A DNA stretch of 64,000 nucleotides from contig NZ_JAIFZO010000002.1 in the NCBI RefSeq assembly GCF_026341275.1, positions 1,252,361 through 1,316,360 on the forward strand. Direction: 5' to 3'. Position numbers and translations under genes: made by a program. Of this stretch, positions 27,096 through 37,771 are shown one piece after another; the stretch's first letter is position 1; the number at the start of each line of letters is the position of its first letter. The notes under the pieces were generated by a model. That model did not search any database. It was not told the origin of the DNA and worked only from the letters and a program-made list of their open reading frames with translations. The DNA is from Streptomyces ortus. Lineage in GTDB: Bacteria; Actinomycetota; Actinomycetes; Streptomycetales; Streptomycetaceae.

Positions 27096-29633
27096 CTAAC
27101 GCGTGCGCGAGCGCAACGCTCGGGTCATGTCGTCCAGTTGGTCCGTCAGTTTGCGGGCCAGGGACGGGATGGGCCCGGATTCGGCGAGGCAGCGTTCGCC
27201 GAGGGCGAGGGTCTCGGCGTCGACGGCGTACGCGGGAAACGCCCACCGGCCCGCCGCGTCGGCGATGGCGGGCCCCCGGCGGGCGGCCAGGGCGACGGCG
27301 TCCTCGAAGTACCGCGGCACGTAGGCCCGTACCAGATCGGCCTGTTCGGGCTGCCAGAAGCCGCGGGCGGTGGCGGTGAACAGGTAGTTGGACAGGTCGT
27401 CGCCCGCGAACATCGCCTCCCAGGCCGCGCTCTTGGCGACCGGGTCGGGCAGCGCGGCGCGGCAGCGGGCGGCACCCTCCTGGCCGGTGGCGCTGGGGTC
27501 CTGGACGAGTTCGGCGTCGATGACGGCGTCGTCGATCGCGCCGAGGACGGCGAGGCGGCCGAGGATGCGCCAGCGCAGTTCGGGGTCGAGTTCGGGTCCG
27601 CCGGGGACGGTGCCCTCGGAGATCCAGGCGCTGATGGTGTCGGGCCGGGCGGCGACGTCGATGAGGTGGCGTACGGCGAGGAGGCGCAGCCCGGGGTGGT
27701 CGCCGTCCTCGGTGCGGCGGAGCAGGTCGCGGCCCAGGGAGGTGAGGGTGGCGAGGGCGGTGGGCCGGTCGTGGGCGGGGAGGTAGCGGTCGGCGACCTG
27801 GGTGGCGGCGAAGGTGAGGACGCCCTGGACGATGGCGAGGTCGGTCTCCTCGGGGAGGTGGGCGCGGACGGTGTCCAGGTAGGCGCCGGGGTCGAGGTCG
27901 CCGTCGCGGACCATGTCGCGCAGGGTGTTCCACAGGACGGCCCGGGTGAGGGCGTCGGGGACGCCGGAGATGCCGCGCAGGACGGTCTTCTCGGAGTCGT
28001 CGTCGAGGCGGATCTTGGCGTAGGTGAGGTCGTGGGCGTTGGGCACGACGAGGGCGGGCCGGGTGCCGGGGCGGGGGGCGGCCGGTCCGTGGTGCGGGAC
28101 GTCGGTCTCGTAGCGTTCGCGCAGGACGAGTGCGCGGTCGCTGCCGAGGTCGCGGTCGTAGACACCGATGTCGACGCGGTGGGGGCGGCTGCCGGTGCGG
28201 TCGAGGGTGAGGGTCCACTCCCCCGGCTGGGCGGCGACGGTCGCGGTGAGGGTGTCGACGCCGGTGGTGCGCAGCCAGGACTCGGCCCAGGCGTGGACGT
28301 CGCGTTCGGTGGCCGCCGCGAGGGATTCGATGAAGTCGGCGAGGGTGGCGTTGGAGAACTTGTGGCGGGCGAAGTGGTTGTTGATACCGGTGAGGAAGTC
28401 TTTCTCGCCGAGCCAGGCGACGAGTTGGCGCAGGGCGGAGGCGCCCTTGGCGTAGGAGATGCCGTCGAAGTTGAGGAGCGCGGAGGCGGTGTCGGGGACG
28501 GCCTCGGGGTCGGGGGCGACGGGGTGGGTGGAGGGGCGCTGGTCGGCGTCGTAGCCCCAGGCCTTGCGGACGATGCCGAAGTCGGTCCACGTCCCGGTGA
28601 AGCGGGTGGCTTCGGTGAGGGTCTGGTAGCCCATGTACTCGGCGAAGGACTCGTTCAGCCAGATGTCGTCCCACCAGCGCAGGGTGACGAGGTCACCGAA
28701 CCACATGTGGGCCATCTCGTGGGCGATCACCATGGCGCGGGTCTGGCGTTCGGTGTCGGTGACGGCGGAGCGGTAGACGAACTCGTCGCGGAAGGTGACG
28801 AGCCCGGGGTTCTCCATGGCGCCGGCGTTGAATTCGGGGACGAACGCCTGGTCGTAGGAGTCGAAGGGGTAGGGCTCCTCGAACTTCTCGTGGTAGCGGT
28901 CGAAGCAGGCGCGGGTGATGTCGAGGATCTCGTCGGCGTCGGCTTCGAGGTGGGGCGCGAGCGAGCGGCGGCAGTGGATGCCGAAGGGCAGGCCGCGGTG
29001 TTCGGTGCGTACGGAGTGCCAGGGGCCGGCGGCGACGGCGACGAGGTAGGTGGAGATGAGCGGGGTGGGGGTGGCCTGCCAGGTGCCGTCGGCGGTGCGG
29101 GTGGTGACGCCGTTGCTGAGGACGGTCCAGTCGTCGGGGGCCGTGACGGTGAGTTCGAAGACCGACTTGAGGTCGGGCTGGTCGAAGGCCGCGAAGACGC
29201 GCTGGACGTCGTCCATGAACAGCTGGGTGTAGACGTAGGTCTCGCCGTCGGTGGGGTCGGTGAAGCGGTGCATGCCCTCACCGGTGCGGGAGTAGCGCAT
29301 GTCGGCGTCGACGCGCAGTTCGTGGGTGCCCGCGGTGAGGCCGGTGAGGGGGAGCCGGTTCTCGTGGAGCGCCGCCGTGTCGAGGGGCTGCCCGTCGAGG
29401 GTGACGGAGCGCAGTTCGGCGGGCTTGAGCTCGACGAAGGTGTCCCCGCCCCCGTGGCCCCCATCGTGGTTCCCGCCCTGGTCCGCGCCCTGGTCCGCGC
29501 GGACGGTGAAGGTGATGGTGGTGTGGGAGTGGAACGTCTCGTCGCCGCGCGTCAGGTCGAGTGCGATCTTGTAGCGGTGGACGTCGAGGAGTGTGGCACG
29601 GGTCTGCGCTTCGTCGCGCGTCAGTACGGACAT
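27096..29633 (-). CDS. pepN: Aminopeptidase N (M1 family)
   Basis: 845 residues from the ATG at 29631-29633; an ATG three codons upstream (29642) is also plausible. The M1 signature GAMENPGLVTF is followed by the zinc motif VIAHEMAHMWFGDLV and the third ligand Glu in LNESFAEYMGY, about 300 residues in. The N-terminal beta domain and the long C-terminal helical domain (ERAP1-like, about 520-840) complete the usual architecture. It is a cytoplasmic zinc exopeptidase that removes N-terminal residues from peptides. It is apparently monocistronic, with a hairpin downstream. Confidence 0.95.
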   Translation of the reverse strand: MSVLTRDEAQTRATLLDVHRYKIALDLTRGDETFHSHTTITFTVRADQGADQGGNHDGGHGGGDTFVELKPAELRSVTLDGQPLDTAALHENRLPLTGLTAGTHELRVDADMRYSRTGEGMHRFTDPTDGETYVYTQLFMDDVQRVFAAFDQPDLKSVFELTVTAPDDWTVLSNGVTTRTADGTWQATPTPLISTYLVAVAAGPWHSVRTEHRGLPFGIHCRRSLAPHLEADADEILDITRACFDRYHEKFEEPYPFDSYDQAFVPEFNAGAMENPGLVTFRDEFVYRSAVTDTERQTRAMVIAHEMAHMWFGDLVTLRWWDDIWLNESFAEYMGYQTLTEATRFTGTWTDFGIVRKAWGYDADQRPSTHPVAPDPEAVPDTASALLNFDGISYAKGASALRQLVAWLGEKDFLTGINNHFARHKFSNATLADFIESLAAATERDVHAWAESWLRTTGVDTLTATVAAQPGEWTLTLDRTGSRPHRVDIGVYDRDLGSDRALVLRERYETDVPHHGPAAPRPGTRPALVVPNAHDLTYAKIRLDDDSEKTVLRGISGVPDALTRAVLWNTLRDMVRDGDLDPGAYLDTVRAHLPEETDLAIVQGVLTFAATQVADRYLPAHDRPTALATLTSLGRDLLRRTEDGDHPGLRLLAVRHLIDVAARPDTISAWISEGTVPGGPELDPELRWRILGRLAVLGAIDDAVIDAELVQDPSATGQEGAARCRAALPDPVAKSAAWEAMFAGDDLSNYLFTATARGFWQPEQADLVRAYVPRYFEDAVALAARRGPAIADAAGRWAFPAYAVDAETLALGERCLAESGPIPSLARKLTDQLDDMTRALRSRTR

Positions 29634-29725
29634 GGGTGCCATGCTGCCTGATGGGCTGGGCTCGGCACAGGGGCGGCCCGGTATGCCCGGGCGCGTGCGC
29701 GGGCGGCTCGGGGTGGTGCGCGGGC

Positions 29726-30238
29726 CTACGCCGTGCGGCCCTGTTCCTGTTTGCGGGGAGCGGGGCGCTGGGCGGCGATCGGGGGGTCGTAGTGGGCGGT
29801 GGGTTCCTTCACGAGGGCCTTGAGTTCGCGCACTTCCCTCTGCAGGGACCGGTATCGCTGGTGGGAGTCGTACAGGTAGCGGACCTTCGTGCGCAGGGTC
29901 CAGGGGTCGATGGGCTTCATCACGAGGTCGGCGACGCCGAGGCGGAACGCGGCGGAGGTGAGGGCGGTGCTGGCGCCGAACCCGGTGACGAGGATGATCG
30001 GGATGAGCTGCGTCTGTTCGACGCCCTGCATGTAGCGGACGACGTCGAGGCCGCCGACGCCGGGCATGTGCACGTCGAGCAGGAGCAGGCCGATCTGGCC
30101 GCGCAGGACTTCCTTCAGCGCGTCGTCGCCGCTGGTCGCCCGGGTCAACTGGTAACCGAGGGGAGCCAGGGCGCTTTCCAGTGCGTAGAGCGTGTCCTCG
30201 TGGTCGTCGACTATGAGGATCTTGGCATCCGACGGCAT
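29726..30238 (-). CDS. Receiver-only response regulator
   Basis: 170 residues from the ATG at 30236-30238, with GAGGGGA upstream. The receiver domain (about 4-125) has ILIVDDHEDTLYALESAL, the phospho-acceptor Asp in LLLLDVHMPGVGG, and the conserved Lys in LVMKPIDPWTLRTKV. A short helical, possibly coiled-coil tail (about 125-150, YRSLQREVRELKALVKE) replaces any DNA-binding output domain. It probably acts by protein contact, for example in a phosphorelay. No kinase lies beside it. Confidence 0.85.
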   Translation of the reverse strand: MPSDAKILIVDDHEDTLYALESALAPLGYQLTRATSGDDALKEVLRGQIGLLLLDVHMPGVGGLDVVRYMQGVEQTQLIPIILVTGFGASTALTSAAFRLGVADLVMKPIDPWTLRTKVRYLYDSHQRYRSLQREVRELKALVKEPTAHYDPPIAAQRPAPRKQEQGRTA

Positions 30239-30389
30239 GGAGCGAAGTCCCCTCGCTTGGACCGATGAGCTTGCGGCCGAACCGACTGACAGGGAGTGCT
30301 CAGCGCAGGATGCCTCATTTCGGCGCGCACGCCGAGGGTCGGGGCTCACAACGGCCGGAGAACGGGTGCGCGCCGGTGGCCGGGAGGGG

Positions 30390-30767
30390 TCATTCGCGGG
30401 TGTGGGTGTCCTCCGCGATGCGCTCGTGGTGGCGGATGACCTCGGCGATGATGAAGTTCAGCAGTTTTTCCGCGAACGCCGGGTCGAGGTTGGCGTTTTC
30501 GGCCAGTCGGCGGAGTCTGGCGATCTGCTGGGCCTCGCGGGAGGGGTCGGCGGGCGGCAGTTGGTGGGCTGCTTTGAGGTGGCCGACCTGCTGGGTGCAC
30601 TTGAAGCGCTCGGCGAGCATGTGGACGACGGCGGCGTCGATGTTGTCGATGCTCTCGCGCAGCCGGTCGAGGTCGGCGCGGACGGCGGGGTCGATGTCAC
30701 CGGTGCCGCCGCCGACGCCGGCCCTGCTGTTGGTGTTGCTGCTGTTGTCGGTGTTGCTGGTGGTCAT
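30390..30767 (-). CDS. Chorismate mutase (AroQ type)
   Basis: 125 residues from the ATG at 30765-30767. A Ser/Asn-rich leader of about 25 residues precedes an all-helical AroQ domain: LDRLRESIDNIDAAVVHMLA, ERFKCTQQVGHLKAAHQLPP, DPSREAQQIARLRRLAE, and FAEKLLNFIIAEVIRHHERI. Conserved Arg, Lys and Glu positions fit binding of chorismate. It converts chorismate to prephenate for Phe/Tyr synthesis. No signal peptide is present. A TTG three codons upstream is an alternative start. Confidence 0.9.
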   Translation of the reverse strand: MTTSNTDNSSNTNSRAGVGGGTGDIDPAVRADLDRLRESIDNIDAAVVHMLAERFKCTQQVGHLKAAHQLPPADPSREAQQIARLRRLAENANLDPAFAEKLLNFIIAEVIRHHERIAEDTHTRE

Positions 30768-30792
30768 GGATGCCAACCCTACGTCGGGTGTC

Positions 30793-31683
30793 TCAGCCGG
30801 TGTGGGTCCTGTCGATGATCGGGGGATCGCCGGGATCGGGGACCTGGTCGCTCCAGCCGCCGGGGACCGTGTGGGCCTGTTGTTCCCTGAAGCGCACGGG
30901 TGCCATCCCGACGCGTCGGGTGAACAGGCGGGAGAAGTAGGCGGGATCGTCGTAGCCGACGCGTCGGGCGACGGCGGCGACGGGGAGTTCGGTGGCAGCG
31001 AGGAGTTCCTTGGCGCGGCCCAGGCGGACGCCGAGGAGGTAGTCCTTGGGGCTGCAGCCGGCGCCCCGGCGGACGGCGGTGCGCAGTTCTGCGGGGGTCA
31101 TGCCGTGCCGGGTGGCGTGGTCGGCGACGGTGAGGGGTTTGCAGGCGTCGCGGGCGAGGGCCTGGAGGACCTGTTCGCCGTCGGGGGCCGTGTCGGCGCG
31201 GGCGCGGCGCAGGGTGACGAGGAGTTCGTGGACGGCGGCGCTGGTCTCGACTTCGAGGAGGGGGTTGCCGCGGCGGGCGGCGCGGACGATGCGGCCGACG
31301 GTGGCGCGGGCGGCGCCGGCGTCGGAGAGGGCGACGACGGGCCGGTGCGGTTCGATGTAGCCGAGTTCGGTGTAGGTGTCGGCGGTGGGCCCGGTGAAGT
31401 CGACGAAGGCCTCGTCCCAGCCGGTGTCGGGGTCGGGCCCGTAGTGGTGCGGCACGCCGGGGGTGAGCCAGAGCAGGGCGGGGGCGGTGACCGTGGTGCG
31501 CCGTCCGTCGGGGGTACGGAACCAGCCGCGGCCGGTACTGACGACGACGGCCACGTGGTGGTCCAGGGTGCGGGGTCCGACGGTGGGCAGGGTCCCGTGC
31601 TGGAGTCCGACGCCGAGGCAGACGAGGCCGAGCCGGTGGTGGGCGGGCCCGGGGGTGAAGAACCGCATCCAGGTGTGATACAT
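30793..31683 (-). CDS. AraC family transcriptional regulator
   Basis: 296 residues from the ATG at 31681-31683, with a strong GGGAGGGAGGA site. The N-terminal cupin-like AraC ligand domain (about 5-170; VSTGRGWFRTPDGRR, LLWLTPGVPHHYGPD) precedes two C-terminal HTH motifs (about 185-275; LTVADHATRHGMTPAELRTA and PVAAVARRVGYDDPAYFSRL). It is divergent from the GH35 beta-galactosidase across a 166-bp region holding an 11-bp tandem array, so a sugar-responsive regulator of that gene is a reasonable inference. Confidence 0.9.
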   Translation of the reverse strand: MYHTWMRFFTPGPAHHRLGLVCLGVGLQHGTLPTVGPRTLDHHVAVVVSTGRGWFRTPDGRRTTVTAPALLWLTPGVPHHYGPDPDTGWDEAFVDFTGPTADTYTELGYIEPHRPVVALSDAGAARATVGRIVRAARRGNPLLEVETSAAVHELLVTLRRARADTAPDGEQVLQALARDACKPLTVADHATRHGMTPAELRTAVRRGAGCSPKDYLLGVRLGRAKELLAATELPVAAVARRVGYDDPAYFSRLFTRRVGMAPVRFREQQAHTVPGGWSDQVPDPGDPPIIDRTHTG

Positions 31684-31710
31684 CCGCTTCCTCCCTCCCG
31701 GCGACTGCAC

Positions 31711-31776
31711 GTCGGCTGCCCGTCGGCTGTCCGTCGGTTGCTCCTCGGTTGCTCCTCGGTTGCTCGTCGGCTTCCT
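31711..31776. repeat. Six tandem 11-bp units in araC/bga divergent region
   Basis: Units begin at 31711, 31722, 31733, 31744, 31755 and 31766. Forms include GTCGGCTGCCC, GTCGGTTGCTC and CTCGGTTGCTC (twice). An 11-bp period puts each copy on nearly the same face of the helix, which fits a cooperative regulator site, though simple slippage can also make such arrays. Confidence 0.8.
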
Positions 31777-31849
31777 CCGGAACTGCGTCCAACCGGTGCC
31801 GATCTTTGTCCATGGACCGGGCCCGCCGCCAGGGGTGAGGGTGGCGGGC

Positions 31850-33604
31850 ATGAGCGAGTTCACGGTGGGGGACGCCGATTTCCTGGTGGACGGACGGCCG
31901 GTGCGGCTGCTGTCGGGGGCGCTGCACTACTTCCGGGTGCACGAAGGCCAGTGGGGGCACCGGCTGGCGATGCTGCGGGCGATGGGCCTCAACTGTGTGG
32001 AGACGTACGTTCCGTGGAATCTGCACGAGCCGGCGCCGGGCGTGTTCCGGGACGTGGACGCGCTGGGCAGGTTCCTGGACGCGGCGCATGCGGCCGGGCT
32101 GTGGGCGATCGTGCGGCCGGGTCCGTACATCTGCGCCGAGTGGGAGAACGGCGGGCTCCCGCACTGGGTGACCGCTGGGCTCGGCGCGCGGATACGCACC
32201 CGGGACGAGCGGTTCCTGGGGCCGGTGGAGCGGTGGTTCGCGCGGTTGCTGCCGCAGATCGTGGACCGGCAGTTCGACCGCGGCGGCCCGGTGGTCATGG
32301 CGCAGGTGGAGAACGAGTACGGCAGTTACGGCTCGGACCTGGTGTACTTGCGTCGCCTCGCCGAACTGCTGCGCGCGGGGGGCGTACGGGTGCCGCTGGT
32401 CACGTCGGACGGACCCGAGGACCACATGCTCACGGGCGGCTCCCTGGACGGCGTACTGGCGACGGTGAACTTCGGTGCGCAGGCGCGCGAGGCCTTCGGG
32501 ACGCTGCGCCGGCACCGGCCGTCGGGGCCGTTGATGTGTATGGAGTTCTGGTGCGGCTGGTTCGACCACTGGGGCGGTGAGCACGCCGTACGTGATCCGC
32601 TGGACGCGGCGGAGGCGCTGCGGGAGATCCTGGGGTGCGGGGCGTCGGTGAACCTGTACATGGCGCACGGCGGCACGAGTTTCGCCGGCTGGGCGGGCGC
32701 CAACCGGGGCGGCGCGCTGCACGAGGGGGCCCTGGAACCGGACGTGACGTCGTACGACTACGACGCGCCGGTCGACGAGGCCGGCCGCCCCACGGAGAAG
32801 TTCTGGCGGTTCCGCGAGATCCTGGCCGCGTACGCGGACGGCCCGCTGCCCGAAGTGCCGCCCGCACCGGCCTCGTTGGGCTCCCCCACCACCGTGGACC
32901 TGACGGGCTGGGCTCCCCTGTCGGCGGTCCTCGACACCCTCGGCGGACCGGAGACGGAGACCCCCGTACCGCCCACGTTCGAGGAACTGGACGTGGACCG
33001 CGGACTCGTGCGCTACACCGTCGACGTGCCCGGACCGCGCCGCCCCTACCCGCTGACGGTACGAGGGCTGCGGGATCTGGCGGTCGTGTACGTCGACGGG
33101 ATGCGGGCCGGGGTCGTGACCGGGCAGGAGCCGGAGCTGAGGGAGCCGGTCGCGGGCCCGGCGCGGGTGGAGCTGTGGGTGGAGTCGCTGGGGCGGGTCA
33201 ACTACGGGCCGCGCACCGGCGAACCGAAGGGCATCACGGGGGGTGTGCTGCACGAACGGCAGTATCTGCACGGGGTGCGGGCGCGGGCGCTGCGGCTCGA
33301 CGCGTTCGACGCAGGGGTGGAGGGGGTGCCGTTCGGGGCGCTGCCGGCAGGGTCCGCGCCCGGCCTCTACCGGGGCACGGTCACGGTGTCCGCCCCCGGG
33401 GACGCGCGCCTCGAACTCCCCGGCTGGACCAGGGGTTTCGCCTGGCTGAACGGCTTCAACCTGGGCCGCTACTGGTCGCTGGGCCCCCAACCGACCCTCT
33501 ACATCCCGGGCCCGACTCTGAAAAGGGGCCGGAACGAGATCTGGCTACTGGAACTGGACCACGCGGCGACCACCCCAACCCTGACGCCCCCGGACACCCC
33601 GTAA
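31850..33604 (+). CDS. GH35 beta-galactosidase
   Basis: 584 residues from ATG 31850. The GH35 TIM barrel is clear: GALHYFRVHEGQWGHRLAML, VETYVPWNLHEPAPGVF, IVRPGPYICAEWENGGLPHW. The acid/base Glu lies in MAQVENEYGSYG (about residue 158) and the nucleophile Glu in LMCMEFWCGWFDHWGGE (about 233). A C-terminal galactose-binding-like domain follows (FNLGRYWSLGPQPTLYIPG). No signal peptide is present, so it is probably cytoplasmic and acts on imported beta-galactosides. It is divergent from the AraC-type regulator. Confidence 0.93.
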   Translation: MSEFTVGDADFLVDGRPVRLLSGALHYFRVHEGQWGHRLAMLRAMGLNCVETYVPWNLHEPAPGVFRDVDALGRFLDAAHAAGLWAIVRPGPYICAEWENGGLPHWVTAGLGARIRTRDERFLGPVERWFARLLPQIVDRQFDRGGPVVMAQVENEYGSYGSDLVYLRRLAELLRAGGVRVPLVTSDGPEDHMLTGGSLDGVLATVNFGAQAREAFGTLRRHRPSGPLMCMEFWCGWFDHWGGEHAVRDPLDAAEALREILGCGASVNLYMAHGGTSFAGWAGANRGGALHEGALEPDVTSYDYDAPVDEAGRPTEKFWRFREILAAYADGPLPEVPPAPASLGSPTTVDLTGWAPLSAVLDTLGGPETETPVPPTFEELDVDRGLVRYTVDVPGPRRPYPLTVRGLRDLAVVYVDGMRAGVVTGQEPELREPVAGPARVELWVESLGRVNYGPRTGEPKGITGGVLHERQYLHGVRARALRLDAFDAGVEGVPFGALPAGSAPGLYRGTVTVSAPGDARLELPGWTRGFAWLNGFNLGRYWSLGPQPTLYIPGPTLKRGRNEIWLLELDHAATTPTLTPPDTP

Positions 33605-33740
33605 GGGGCGCGGGGAACGGCGCAGTCTTTCGCTTTTGCCCTGAAGGGGCGCGGGGAACGGCGCAGTCTTTTACTCTTGGGGGCGCGGGGAACGGCGCAG
33701 TCTTTCGCCTTTGGGGGCGCGGGGAACGGCGCGAAAGACG
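33604..33740. repeat. Four tandem GGGGCGCGGGGAAC repeats
   Basis: Direct copies start at about 33604, 33646, 33680 and 33714, most followed by GGCGCAGTCTTT and a T-rich tail. The first begins at the last base of the beta-galactosidase stop codon. The array lies between this gene and the convergent trypsin-like protease gene and may terminate transcription. Confidence 0.85.
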
Positions 33741-33807
33741 GGCGCTCCCGGCACCACGCCGAGAACGCCCCCCCCCCACTCACACACCCGCTAAACTCAC
33801 ACACCCG

Positions 33808-35733
<1,926 letters not shown>

Positions 35734-35806
35734 CACTGGCGTGGGGGGAACCGGCGGGGGGCACTGGTGGCGTGAGGGTATCGGGCTGTACTTACTGCGT
35801 CCGTGT

Positions 35807-36850
35807 TTACCGCGTCCCGTGGACCGTGGTCGGCGCCTGGGCCCGTGCGAGGAGTTCCAGTGCGGCGTGCCCGGCCTCGGCGGGAGTCCATCGGGCCCCC
35901 TTGTCGACGCCGGGGCCGGGCCGCCAGCCGTCCATGACGGTGATCCGGCCGCCCTCGGTCTCGAAGACCCGGCCGGTGACCCCGGCACTGGCGGCCGAGC
36001 CGAGCCAGACGACGAGCGGTGACACGTTCTCGGGAGCCATCGCGTCGAAGCCGCTGTCCGGCGCCGCCATGACCTGGGCGAAGGCCGTCTCGGTCATCCG
36101 GGTCCGCGCGGCCGGCGCGATGGCGTTGACCTGCACTCCGTAGCGCCGCATCTCGGCGGCTGCCACCAGGGTCAGCCCGACGATGCCGGCCTTGGCCGCG
36201 CTGTAGTTGCCCTGCCCGACGGACCCGGAGAGGCCCGCTCCGGAGCTGGTGTTGACGACCCGGGCCTGTGGCACGAGCCCTGCCTTGGCCTGCGCCCGCC
36301 AGTGCGCGGCGGCCTGCTTGAGCGGCAGGAAGTGGCCCTTCAGGTGGACGCGCATGACGGCGTCCCAGTCGTCCTCGTCAAGATTGACCAGCATGCGGTC
36401 GCGCAGGAAGCCGGCGTTGTTCACGAGTGTGTCGAGCCGCCCGAAGGCGTCGAGCGCCGTGTGTACGAGGGAGGCGGCGCCCTCGGTGGTCGCGACGTCC
36501 CCGGCGTGTGCGACGGCCTCGCCTCCGGCCGCCCGGATCTCCTCGACGACTTGGCGGGCCGGGGTGTCGGCGCCCGGGGAGCCGTCGAGTCCGACGCCCA
36601 GGTCGTTGACGACGACGCGTGCTCCTTCGGCCGCGAAGGCGAGTGCGTGGGCGCGCCCGAGCCCGCGTCCGGCGCCCGTGACGACCACCACCCGCCCCTC
36701 GCAGAGACCGGCGCCCGCACCTGTGCCTGGGTCTGGGCCTGAGGCTGGGCCTGAGGCTGGGGCTGGGGCTGGGGCTGAGGCTGGATCTGCCCCTCCCCCT
36801 CCCCCTGCTCCTGCTCCTGCTCCTGCTCCTGCGCTCGTGCCCGAGGTCAT
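35807..36850 (-). CDS. SDR oxidoreductase, steroid C/D-ring locus (Rv3548c-like)
   Basis: 347 residues from the ATG at 36848-36850, overlapping the upstream SDR gene by ATGA. A low-complexity Gly/Ala/Pro/Ser tail fills residues 2-47, encoded by simple repeats. The Rossmann NAD(P) site is VVVTGAGRGLGRAHALAFAA, followed by NDLGVGLDGSPGADTPA, LVNNAGFLRDRML, and the YxxxK pair in GNYSAAKAGIVGLT. This is the classical SDR form close to peroxisomal multifunctional-enzyme dehydrogenases. Its position corresponds to Rv3548c of the mycobacterial KstR2 regulon. The exact step in HIP degradation is not settled. Confidence 0.85.
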   Translation of the reverse strand: MTSGTSAGAGAGAGAGGGGGADPASAPAPAPASGPASGPDPGTGAGAGLCEGRVVVVTGAGRGLGRAHALAFAAEGARVVVNDLGVGLDGSPGADTPARQVVEEIRAAGGEAVAHAGDVATTEGAASLVHTALDAFGRLDTLVNNAGFLRDRMLVNLDEDDWDAVMRVHLKGHFLPLKQAAAHWRAQAKAGLVPQARVVNTSSGAGLSGSVGQGNYSAAKAGIVGLTLVAAAEMRRYGVQVNAIAPAARTRMTETAFAQVMAAPDSGFDAMAPENVSPLVVWLGSAASAGVTGRVFETEGGRITVMDGWRPGPGVDKGARWTPAEAGHAALELLARAQAPTTVHGTR

Positions 36851-37683
36851 GTCACTTGTCCTCTTCTCTCCTTGTCGGCCTCTTCGACCCTGTCGGTCCT
36901 GTTGACGGTCGCGGCGTCCAGAAACGCGGGCCGTTCGCCGCCGCCGTGGACGAGGAGGCCGGCCCCGGTGATGTACGCGGCGGCGTCCGACGCGAGGAAG
37001 ACGGCCGCCCTGCCGATGTCCGCGGGCGCGGCGAGCCGCCCGAGCGGGACGGTGCCGGAGACGGCCTCGATGCCGTCCTCGCCCCCGTAGTGCAGGTGGG
37101 ACAGCTCGGTGCGGACCATCCCGACCACGAGCGTGTTGACCCGCACCTCCGGTGCCCACTCCACGGCCATGGAGCGGGCCAGGTTCTCCAGTCCGGCCTT
37201 CGCGGCCCCGTAGGCGGCCGTACCGGGCGAGGGCCTGGTCCCGCTGACGCTGCCGATCATCACGACGGAACCCCGGGCCCGCCTCAGCAGGTCGTACGCA
37301 GCCAGGGAGGCGGTGAGAGGCGCGACGAGGTTGAGGTCGATCACGCGCGCGTGCCGCTCGGCGTCCGTCCCCGCGAGCAGCCGGTAGGGCGCGCCGCCCG
37401 CGTTGTTGACGAGGACGTCGAGCCGGGGCAGCCGTCCGAAGAAGGCGTGGACGGCAGGCGGGTCGCGCAGGTCGAGGGGGGCGAACCCGACGCCGTCGAG
37501 CGGCGCCCGCGGCGGTCTGCGCGCACAGACGACGACCTCGTCGCCCGCCTCGGCGAACGCCCGCGCGATCCCGGCGCCGACGCCCCTGGTCCCGCCCGTG
37601 ACCACCACGAGCCGCTTGCCCGACCGCTCGCCGGCCACCCCGTCCGGCCACCCCTCCGGTCGCCCGCCCGGCCAGTTGTCCAC
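36847..37683 (-). CDS. SDR oxidoreductase, steroid C/D-ring locus (Rv3549c-like)
   Basis: 278 residues from GTG 37683, with GGGAGG four bases upstream. It has VVVTGGTRGVGAGIARAFAE for cofactor binding, DVLVNNAGGAPYRLLAG, and the catalytic Ser and YxxxK (MIGSVSGTRPSPGTAAYGAAK). The typical ASDAAAYITGAGLLVHGGG tail is present. It is divergent from echA20 over a KstR2-like operator and is translationally coupled to the next SDR. The role is an inferred hydroxyacyl or ketosteroid dehydrogenase step in C/D-ring breakdown. Confidence 0.85.
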   Translation of the reverse strand: MDNWPGGRPEGWPDGVAGERSGKRLVVVTGGTRGVGAGIARAFAEAGDEVVVCARRPPRAPLDGVGFAPLDLRDPPAVHAFFGRLPRLDVLVNNAGGAPYRLLAGTDAERHARVIDLNLVAPLTASLAAYDLLRRARGSVVMIGSVSGTRPSPGTAAYGAAKAGLENLARSMAVEWAPEVRVNTLVVGMVRTELSHLHYGGEDGIEAVSGTVPLGRLAAPADIGRAAVFLASDAAAYITGAGLLVHGGGERPAFLDAATVNRTDRVEEADKERRGQVT

Positions 37684-37732
37684 AGGGCCTCCCGCCCGTC
37701 GGTATTGGCTGTTACCTTCGACAGCAGATCGC

Positions 37733-37752
37733 ACCTAACAAACGTTTGGTGG
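37733..37752. promoter_or_regulatory. KstR2-like operator, SDR/echA20 divergent promoter
   Basis: ACCTAACAAACGTTTGGTGG is centred on the 10-bp palindrome CAAACGTTTG (37739-37748). It fits the mycobacterial KstR2 consensus AnCAAGnnCTTGnT with two substitutions (AACAAACGTTTGGT) and shares CCTA-n-CAAAC with the second site at 44069. It lies between the divergent SDR and echA20 starts. Confidence 0.7.
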
Positions 37753-37771
37753 AAAGGTAGCTGATGCGTCC

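Noticed and set aside
33604..33740. Short frames across the GC-rich repeats as a gene
   Set aside because: The translations (RRSPRP-like) simply reflect repeat sequence and have no ribosome site or domain.
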